Below, piece by piece: positions 55,101-60,807 of a stretch of 64,000 nucleotides of DNA. The notes below the pieces were generated by a model. That model worked only from the letters and a program-made list of their open reading frames with translations. It had not been told where the DNA came from and made no database searches. Made by a program: the position numbers and the translations under genes. How positions within the stretch are numbered: the stretch's first letter is position 1; the number at the start of each line of letters is the position of its first letter. Source of the stretch: Micromonospora rubida (GTDB lineage Bacteria; Actinomycetota; Actinomycetes; Mycobacteriales; Micromonosporaceae); assembly GCF_009908295.1 (NCBI RefSeq), contig NZ_JAAALO010000002.1, positions 967,490 through 1,031,489 on the forward strand. Direction: 5' to 3'.

Positions 55101-55605
55101 GCGCCGCTGCTACGGCGGTTCGATGTCGTCCCGGAAACTGGTCGGCCTGGACGAGGCGCACTTCATGGAGGGCTGGCGCTCCGGCCGGTCCTTCCTGGTC
55201 CGACTCGCCCGCGACTCCCGCAAGTGGAACCTCGCTGCCCTGGTCGCCTCGCAGAACCCCCGGGACATCCTCGGCCTCGACGTGCAGAACCTCGTCTCCA
55301 CCGTCTTCGTCGGCCGAATCGCCGAGGACGCCGAGATCGCCTCCGAGGCGCTACGGCTGCTCCGCGTCCCGGTCAACGACGGGTACGAGGCCACGCTGGC
55401 CTCGCTGTCGACCGCGGATGCCACCTCGGCGGCCCGGCTCGGCTTCCGCGAGTTCGTCATGCGCGACGTCGACGGACGGGTGCAGAAGGTCCGGGTGGAC
55501 GTGTCGTACGTCGATGGGCTACTGGATCACCTGGACACCACCCCCGCCGCGGTCACCGCGACGGCCGGGCAGCTGCCGACCAATCTCCCGGACCTGGAGG
55601 CGTGA
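52195..55605 (+). CDS. VirB4/TraC-type conjugation ATPase
   Basis: A 1136-residue ATPase. Residues 1-270 are Pro/Ala/Arg-rich and probably disordered. The region about 280-700 resembles the VirB4 N-terminal domain (AITEIAGHLTFTPNTVTAWYWLPE, RTTRPFPADEW). The C-terminal RecA domain has Walker A VAEPGGGKSTLLGAL near residue 748 and Walker B LVGLDEAHFMEGW near 984, followed by LVASQNPRDILGLDVQNLVSTVFVGRI, which is typical of VirB4/TraC. Such ATPases power pilus assembly or substrate transfer at the cytoplasmic face. It is probably the motor of this locus, and its motifs look intact. Confidence 0.88.
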   Translation: MSRSSTPGSPAGRHTVPQGNRARSFNYPAGEELDEVSLDPALATAPGHGRVGVFQAPRPAPGRPAAPEPPAPIVAENADIDSPFLDLFGGAHPGASRPALPAPARPTGRDLPAIPHQQPAAAPPAAHAEVQPAPVERPPSPVERTPAPAPAPQSRPRVPQQPADRLPAVRPAAGPDLPPPPIAQVTDPDDETYGWRDVAPPTAREPERSPHRAQPHRAEPHREVERATRHAPEPAPAPASREATPPRQRTVDRRDRPGKPARPDKAAKAAKPVKQAKAVRAPKIKFGDRDPSVELAITEIAGHLTFTPNTVTAWYWLPEVRWAFRPDAEREALLAAISEQYAGLAGFRLHLRRTTRPFPADEWARTIDTHTATPLPDVPGTAGWGDHLVAAQRHLLSVNHAEGQTYLGVTFARRSLGDSLTERLLRTFGRGVADGERRKLGRTIEQFDEVLGAFGMRGRRVTAQELEWLLYRSVALCMAPPGTLSPITNGQWERGDLLALTEQVERYRTPYGSTVKLVNRMTGEERHVAVLAVGRMEPLEIPERHEPWLHFHERLPWPMEISTRVDILGSGDSFRNLEHRLRMIRSQQLDYAEHGIDAPPELERLAKRALVIGDEMTTGLPVDSARAHGWHRIAVGGRTREECLERARRLIQLYSRELRVSLQHPKNQDWLAREFIPGEPIANTGYVRRMPVNLLAAALPQAASTVGDRRGDLIGRTAGTCRRPVFLDLHFPMEVRERSGLAVFVAEPGGGKSTLLGALGYLAARRGVQVTLLDPSGPLARLCNMPELRPYSRVLNLTGSEQGTLAPYALIPTPLRSEFSAGPTGDREFEIAISNARAERRMLVQDICMMLVPPQVAREASTATLFRHAVRQVPAEETSTLDDVVACLGQLDDDAGKELANLLLDTAEMPLAMLFFGRPPEGLLGADAALTVITMAGLRLPDLKIEREYWSAEEALALPMLHTAHRLAVRRCYGGSMSSRKLVGLDEAHFMEGWRSGRSFLVRLARDSRKWNLAALVASQNPRDILGLDVQNLVSTVFVGRIAEDAEIASEALRLLRVPVNDGYEATLASLSTADATSAARLGFREFVMRDVDGRVQKVRVDVSYVDGLLDHLDTTPAAVTATAGQLPTNLPDLEA

Positions 55606-55606
55606 C

Positions 55607-57565
55607 ATGGCGAGGGTGCGGGCCCGGTTAGCAGCGTTCCTGCTCGCGCTCGGCGTACTCGCCGGGGCCACCATCGCCTGGCCGATGGTGGGCGGCGACC
55701 CGGCGTACGCCGCCCCGCCGGCGGCCCAGGCCCGCGCGGATCTGTGCACCACCCAGGAGTGGCAGGCCGACTTCCGCACCTGCGTCGGCAAGCTGACCGA
55801 TGTCAGCAAGGACCAGGTCAAGTGCCGCAACGCACCGGTCCCCGCAGCACCCGACTCCGGGCTCGCCGGCTGGTTCGCCGCCCGTCCGGACTCGGCAAAG
55901 CTGCCCGGCCCCAAGGGTCTCTACAGCGACTACGGGTACGCGGGGTACAGCTACCCGACGTACGACATCCCGGGCGGCTGCGCCTCTGCGGTCATCCACC
56001 CGGACTACAAGTTCACCACCACCGTGGCGAACGGCGAGTTCATGATCGCCACCGCCGTCATCGGCGGCTCAAACGCCCTGCGGGAGCGGGCCTGGGACCC
56101 TCGATCGATGTGGGGCTGGGCCGACCCGCTGGTCGAGCAGGCCACCAAGGCCGTCTACCAGAAGGTGTTCAGCGTCTTCGGCATCGTCACGCTGTGCGTG
56201 GTGGGTCTCTACCTGCTCTGGCGCTCCCGCCAGTCGGACATGAGCAACGCCATGACCACTGCGGGCTGGGCCCTGCTGGTGATGGTGGCGGTGACAGCCC
56301 TGGCCGCCTGGCCGGTCAAGTCCGCGAACATCGCCGACGGCACTCTCGTCACCACCCTCGGCGTCGTCCACGACGCGGTCGGACCCGCGACGCGAGACAT
56401 TCCAACGGACAAGTGTGCTCTGCCGAATCCTGATGCCTGCATCGACAAACGTCCCCCTGCGGTCCGGGCCAGTGACACCGCAACCGAGTCCATGCTCTAC
56501 CGGAACTGGTTGCGAGGTGTGCTCGGTTCGGCCGACAGCGAGACGGCCAAGAAGTACGGCCCGGCGCTCTACGACGCGAAGTCGATCTCCTGGGAGGAGG
56601 CGGAGAAGCTCCGCGCCAATCCGAAGACGCGCGAGGCGACCATCGACGCCAAACAACAGCAGTGGGCGCGGGTCGCGCAACAGATCAAAGGCGAGGACCC
56701 GGAGGCGTACGAGTACCTCCAGGGCGTCCGGGACATGGACCGGGTCGGTTCCGGTTTCATCGCGGTGCTCGCCGCACTGCTCTTCGCGATGTTCGACCTC
56801 ACCGCCTCACTGTTGGTCCTGCTGGGCTTCCTGATCTTCCGGTGGGCGGTGATCGCAGCCCCGATCCTGGGCACCGTCGGCCTGATGCGTCCGGCCAGCG
56901 CCGGGCTGCGGCGGCTGGCCAACGCCGTCGTCGCCGCAGTGTTCAACATCGCCATCTTCGGCACCGGGGCCGCCATCTACCTCTTCGCCGTAGACCTGAT
57001 CATGAGCACGGCGACCCTGCCAGGCTGGCTCCAGGTGGTGCTGGTGTGGCTCTGCGGCGTGGTCGGCTGGCTGCTGCTGCGCCCGTACCGTCGGATCACC
57101 CAGCTCGGCGGCAAGGACAGCAGCGAGGCGGTCAGTTCGGCCGGCTCGTGGCATCGCCGGTTCTTCCGGGACATGCGCACCGCAGCACGGTTGGACGTGG
57201 CCGAACCCGGCGGCACCGCAGAGCCGGCCCTGGCCCGGCGGCGAGGCGTGGGGCTGGAGCAGCGCAGCCTCCGGCCAGAAGCCCGGCACGAGGATCCGAG
57301 TCAGGTCAAGGCCGCCACTGGCACCGGCACAGCCAGCGAGCGGCAGCGGCCTGACGGCAGCGAACGCTCGGATGAGGCCACCTCGCCCGAACAGCGGGGG
57401 ACCGCGCGTCCCACCGCGCCCCAGCCCCGGCGTCGCCAGCCCGCGACCTGGACTGAGCCTGACGTACCCGAGGAAAACCCGTCCTTCGTCATCTACCGTC
57501 CCGGCTCCACCAAGCCCGCGACCTCGCGGCCCACCGCGCCGCGGATCCGCACCGAGGCGCGGTGA
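55607..57565 (+). CDS. VirB6/TrbL-like polytopic membrane protein
   Basis: A 652-residue protein starting one base after the ATPase stop. A signal or anchor segment (residues 9-27) and an exported Cys-containing region of about 150 residues are followed by membrane helices near 188-206, 221-237, 385-402, 405-425, 438-462 and 473-491. A long polar Arg/Pro-rich cytoplasmic tail of about 160 residues ends the protein. Size and topology fit VirB6/TrbL channel components. Two large polar loops (about 30-185 and 240-380) may face the cell wall. The stop overlaps the next gene. Confidence 0.72.
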   Translation: MARVRARLAAFLLALGVLAGATIAWPMVGGDPAYAAPPAAQARADLCTTQEWQADFRTCVGKLTDVSKDQVKCRNAPVPAAPDSGLAGWFAARPDSAKLPGPKGLYSDYGYAGYSYPTYDIPGGCASAVIHPDYKFTTTVANGEFMIATAVIGGSNALRERAWDPRSMWGWADPLVEQATKAVYQKVFSVFGIVTLCVVGLYLLWRSRQSDMSNAMTTAGWALLVMVAVTALAAWPVKSANIADGTLVTTLGVVHDAVGPATRDIPTDKCALPNPDACIDKRPPAVRASDTATESMLYRNWLRGVLGSADSETAKKYGPALYDAKSISWEEAEKLRANPKTREATIDAKQQQWARVAQQIKGEDPEAYEYLQGVRDMDRVGSGFIAVLAALLFAMFDLTASLLVLLGFLIFRWAVIAAPILGTVGLMRPASAGLRRLANAVVAAVFNIAIFGTGAAIYLFAVDLIMSTATLPGWLQVVLVWLCGVVGWLLLRPYRRITQLGGKDSSEAVSSAGSWHRRFFRDMRTAARLDVAEPGGTAEPALARRRGVGLEQRSLRPEARHEDPSQVKAATGTGTASERQRPDGSERSDEATSPEQRGTARPTAPQPRRRQPATWTEPDVPEENPSFVIYRPGSTKPATSRPTAPRIRTEAR

Positions 57566-58119
57566 GGGTGATGCGACGGGCGATTGAATTCCTGTTCACG
57601 AAGGCGCTGCGGTCCCGGCTGGGCATCGCGTTGGCCATCGGCGTCCTCGTGGTCGGCGTTCTCGGAGCGGCCCGGCTCTTCTCCGATTCGGTGGGCCCCG
57701 CGACGGGCCTGAGCAACCGACCGAATGAGCCGATCACCACAGTCGACCCGACCGCCGGTGACGACGGCGTGGTCGGGAGCACCACGCCCCCGTCACCGGT
57801 GAGCCGTCCCAACGCACCGCCGCCCGAGCAGATCGCGGCCAGGTTCACCGCCGCCTGGCTCGGCGGTCGCGACGGCGGAGCCGACGAATGGCATGCCGCC
57901 CTGCGCCCGCTCTCCACGCCGGAACTGACCGAGGAACTCGCCGGTGTCGATCCGGCGGGGGTCCCGGCGGAGCGGACGACCGGAGAACCGAGCCTCCGGC
58001 CCCGGACGGAACGCTTCGTGGAGGTATTGGTACCGCTCGACTCGGGACGCCTACGGCTGGAACTCGTGGCCCCAGACGGGCAGTGGCTGGTCGACGCTGT
58101 GGACTGGGAGCGGACATGA
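57562..58119 (+). CDS. VirB8/TcpC-like bitopic protein
   Basis: A 185-residue protein with one membrane helix (residues 20-38, LGIALAIGVLVVGVLGAARLF), a Pro/Thr spacer, and an extracytoplasmic domain from about 90 (AARFTAAWLGGRDGGADEWHAALRPLSTPELTEEL, RFVEVLVPLDSGRLRLELVAPDGQWLVDAVDWE). The helix-then-curved-sheet pattern resembles the NTF2-like fold of VirB8/TcpC. GTG 57562 overlaps the previous stop; an in-frame ATG at 57571 is an alternative. Its stop overlaps the hydrolase ATG. Confidence 0.68.
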   Translation: MRVMRRAIEFLFTKALRSRLGIALAIGVLVVGVLGAARLFSDSVGPATGLSNRPNEPITTVDPTAGDDGVVGSTTPPSPVSRPNAPPPEQIAARFTAAWLGGRDGGADEWHAALRPLSTPELTEELAGVDPAGVPAERTTGEPSLRPRTERFVEVLVPLDSGRLRLELVAPDGQWLVDAVDWERT

Positions 58120-59267
58120 GCGATCACCTCGAAGGCGGGGCCCCGCGCCGTCGGCAACTGCGCATCGGCGCCCTGGCCGCCGCGCTGACCGCAGCCCTCA
58201 CGCTGCTCTGCTGCACCGGCGGCACGGCGGCGTTCTTCCTCACCGAACTGAGCGGTGGTGGGGACGACCTCTCCCCCGAGGCCCGGTCCGGCTGCGGACG
58301 GACGCACCAGGTCAACGTCTCAGGAAAGATGCCGCGCTTCGCCCAGTACGGCGACAGCCAGATCCGCAACGCCGCTGTCATCATCAAAGTCGGCTCCGAC
58401 ATGAAGGTTCCGCCCCGGGGTTGGGTCGTCGCGATCGCCACCGCCATGCAGGAGTCCGGTCTGCGCAACCTCCCCCACCTAGGCAGCCGCAACGACCACG
58501 ACTCGGTGGGCCTCTTCCAGCAACGCCCCAGCCAGGGCTGGGGCTCACCGGAACAGTTGCAGGACCCGGCCTACACGTCTCGGAAGTTCTACGAAAAGCT
58601 GGTGAAGGTCCCCAACTGGGAGCAGATGCCGCTGACCCGGGCCGCCCAGCGGGTGCAGGTCAGTGCCTTCCCGGATGCCTACGCCAAGCACGAGGAGTTG
58701 GCCAGCAAGATCGTGGACGCGCTCGCCGGAGGCGCGGCCCGCACGGTGCAGGTGGCGAAGCAGAACATCTGCAACGCGGCCACCCGGGGCCAGATTGCCG
58801 CCTCGGGCTGGACCGCGCCGATCCCCGGTGGCGTCGGGTCCGGATTCCGGACGGCGAGTCGTCCCAGCCACAACGGCGTGGACATCGGCGCGCCGAAGCA
58901 CACCCTGATCCGCGCCGCCGCCACGGGCCGGGTCCTGGTCGCCCGCTGCGACCCCGACCATGGCGGACGCAGCAGTTGCGACGTGGACGGCTGGCCGGGC
59001 AAAGGCGGGTGCGGTTGGTTCGTCGACATGCTGCACGCTGGCGGCTACGTCACCCGGTACTGCCACATGATCGTCAAGCCCCGGGTCGTTCCCGGTCAAC
59101 TCGTGAAGGCCGGCGAGGTGATCGGAGAGGTCGGCACCAGCGGCAACTCCTCCGGGCCACACCTGCACTTCGAGGTACACCTCGACGGGGATCGTTCCAG
59201 CCGGGGTGCCGTAGACCCGGTGTCGTTCATGCGGGACCGGGGCGCGCCGCTGAACGGCAAGGCGTGA
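58116..59267 (+). CDS. peptidoglycan hydrolase: lytic transglycosylase-like plus M23 peptidase
   Basis: A 383-residue protein with an N-terminal membrane anchor (about 17-43). A lysozyme-like domain (about 80-205) has Glu113 in IATAMQESGLRNL and the GLFQQRPSQGWG motif. A C-terminal M23 endopeptidase (about 240-375) has zinc ligands His252 and Asp256 (SHNGVDIG) and the HLH motif at 349-351 (GPHLHFEV), plus His317. Fusing glycan-strand and cross-link cleavage in one VirB1-like enzyme is expected for opening the thick Gram-positive wall to a secretion channel. The ATG overlaps the preceding stop. Confidence 0.88.
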   Translation: MSDHLEGGAPRRRQLRIGALAAALTAALTLLCCTGGTAAFFLTELSGGGDDLSPEARSGCGRTHQVNVSGKMPRFAQYGDSQIRNAAVIIKVGSDMKVPPRGWVVAIATAMQESGLRNLPHLGSRNDHDSVGLFQQRPSQGWGSPEQLQDPAYTSRKFYEKLVKVPNWEQMPLTRAAQRVQVSAFPDAYAKHEELASKIVDALAGGAARTVQVAKQNICNAATRGQIAASGWTAPIPGGVGSGFRTASRPSHNGVDIGAPKHTLIRAAATGRVLVARCDPDHGGRSSCDVDGWPGKGGCGWFVDMLHAGGYVTRYCHMIVKPRVVPGQLVKAGEVIGEVGTSGNSSGPHLHFEVHLDGDRSSRGAVDPVSFMRDRGAPLNGKA

Positions 59268-59284
59268 GGCCCTGGGACGCATGA
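59264..59284 (+). other. bridging mini-ORF hydrolase to next gene (6 residues)
   Basis: GTG inside the hydrolase stop (GTGA), peptide MRPWDA, TGA overlapping the next ATG (ATGA). The gap is 13 bases. Confidence 0.45.
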
Positions 59285-59880
59285 CCGGGCCACTTCCCGA
59301 CCCCTTCGCCGACCAGCCCGACTGGGCCCCTCTGCCGCCCCGGCCGATCGAGATCGTGCCCGCGACCGTCCGGGTCGAGCTGCGCGGCCAGCGGGTCCTG
59401 ATCGGACTACCGGGTCTCGGTTGGCGCGGTGACCTGCGCGCCGACGAACGGGTGGTGCAGAACAGTCGTACCTACGTGCCGGTCATTCCGGAGCAGGAGT
59501 GGTATCGCGCCGAGTCCGAGCAGCTCGAGGTGTTCGCCCCACTCGTGCCGGTCGAGCGGATCTGGGTGGAGACCGTCGGGACCCGGCCGAGTGGCGAAGC
59601 ACCGCAGGAATCCGGTATCCGTCTGGTGTCCCTGGACGCGCCGGCCCACCGCGCGCCGACCCCGGTATTCGATGCCGGCGCCGTCACCGGGCGACGAGTC
59701 GTGCACGCCACGGACACCGGCGAGCAACGGGACCTACGTGCAGTGACCGAGACCTACTCGGGCACGGACGGAGACATCTGCGTGCGGGTCACTCCGGAGT
59801 TGGAGTGGTACCGCTGGGCCTGGCGGGGGCAGCCCCCGACGACCCTGGAGGTTCCGGTCCACCTGCTCTGGGTCGAGTGA
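59281..59880 (+). CDS. hypothetical protein with internal domain duplication
   Basis: A 199-residue soluble protein. Residues about 35-97 (GWRGDLRADERVVQ, YVPVIPEQEWYRAESEQ, LEVFAPLVPVERIWVE) and about 133-199 (GEQRDLRAVTETYS, CVRVTPELEWYRWAWRG, LEVPVHLLWVE) are two copies of the same small beta-rich unit, each ending in WVE and each with an EWYR motif. No signal or membrane segment is present, so it would be cytoplasmic. No known family comes to mind. It is translationally chained to the hydrolase gene, so it is probably part of the system. Confidence 0.72.
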   Translation: MTGPLPDPFADQPDWAPLPPRPIEIVPATVRVELRGQRVLIGLPGLGWRGDLRADERVVQNSRTYVPVIPEQEWYRAESEQLEVFAPLVPVERIWVETVGTRPSGEAPQESGIRLVSLDAPAHRAPTPVFDAGAVTGRRVVHATDTGEQRDLRAVTETYSGTDGDICVRVTPELEWYRWAWRGQPPTTLEVPVHLLWVE

Positions 59881-59886
59881 TGTACC

Positions 59887-60450
59887 TCAGCCAGCGGGAG
59901 TTCCGTCACACACTTTCCAGCCGTCATCCGCACGTCTGACGTTGAACTGCCACGGTTGTCGATCGCTCTGTGAAATCCCGTCTACGTGCGCAGAGATAAT
60001 CAAATCGACACGCACCTGGGCCATGTCGCCCTGGCTTTGGACGTCCAATCTGCCCCAGCTCACCGAGATCGTCGTGGCAAAGCGCTTCTCTCGCGCGAGA
60101 AGGTCGTCGCGCAGTGCGCGAAGCTCGTTCAGCTCAGGAGGGTTGGTGGAGCATGTGAATTGTTCCGCTCTGACATCGTTGCGGTCCACCAGGAAGGCGC
60201 GCAGGTAGTTGTCGACCACCACGTCGGGGGCGCTGCGGTCCGGGGTGGTGGCGCGTTCGTACAGGACGAAGGCGGTCGCCACGCCTCCGAGCATGAGCAG
60301 ACCGACCACCCCGGCAACCACGGTGAGGACGGTACGCAACCGACGCGGCGGACGGGCCGGTGCCGGCGCCCCGGACGGGGGTGCCAGTTGCTCCGGCGGG
60401 GTCCGTTGCGCCGGTACGCGGGAGACCTGGGAACCGGCGGAGGGCTGCAC
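59887..60450 (-). CDS. bitopic membrane protein with NTF2-like extracytoplasmic domain
   Basis: A 187-residue protein on the opposite strand. A Pro/Ala-rich cytoplasmic part (1-37) precedes one membrane helix (TVLTVVAGVVGLLMLGGVATAFVLY). An extracytoplasmic domain follows (PDVVVDNYLRAFLVDRNDVRAEQFTCS, ISVSWGRLDVQSQGDMAQVRVDLII, WQFNVRRADDGWKVCDG), typical of NTF2-like DUF4878-type domains common in actinobacteria. GTG 60450 is preferred because AAGGGGTGG precedes it; GTG 60459 is possible. It converges on the previous gene, six bases apart. Confidence 0.72.
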   Translation of the reverse strand: MQPSAGSQVSRVPAQRTPPEQLAPPSGAPAPARPPRRLRTVLTVVAGVVGLLMLGGVATAFVLYERATTPDRSAPDVVVDNYLRAFLVDRNDVRAEQFTCSTNPPELNELRALRDDLLAREKRFATTISVSWGRLDVQSQGDMAQVRVDLIISAHVDGISQSDRQPWQFNVRRADDGWKVCDGTPAG

Positions 60451-60807
60451 TGATTCCACCCCTTGAGGCTATCGGCTGGACGCCTCGTACCCAATGCCCC
60501 AGACGCCACCGATCATGACCGGGACAACGACTGGCCCGGCCCGCCGCCGGCACCTCGACGCGATGCTGGTCGACCGCGACGTGACCACGTCCGATCGCTG
60601 AGGACGGGGGCGTGGCCGAGCCGGGATGAGAAGACCGCCGCTCTCAGCGCGAGGAAGCCGCCCCGCGCTACCACCGGGAACTGCCGTGCCGGTAATCACT
60701 CGGCGTGTGGGCGCACCGCCGTGGCGCATCCCGGAGAGGGCTGGCGACCTGGGATACGGTCACTGCGCGGGGAGGGGTTGCGAACCTCGGGAAGAGGGGT
60801 GGACGCG
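60451..60807. other. 357-base divergent intergenic region
   Basis: No gene is convincing here. It must hold the promoters of the NTF2-like gene and the FtsK-like gene. A -10-like TACGGT lies at 60755-60760 about 47 bases before the FtsK-like GTG, and AGAGGGG precedes that start. A 28-codon plus-strand frame at 60514-60600 has no ribosome site and is probably random. Confidence 0.5.

Noticed and set aside
52120..55161. 1013-codon minus-strand frame opposite the VirB4-like gene
   Set aside because: Its composition (Gln/His/Arg/Gly-rich, no domain) is the reverse reading of GC-biased codons; the plus strand has Walker motifs and correct overlaps.
57562..60450. Mobile element boundaries (att sites, terminal repeats) around the secretion-like genes
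   Set aside because: No inverted or direct repeats, integrase, tRNA target or composition shift is visible within the window.
60514..60600. 28-codon frame before the FtsK-like gene as a small gene
   Set aside because: No ribosome site or promoter at proper spacing and no coupling to a neighbour.
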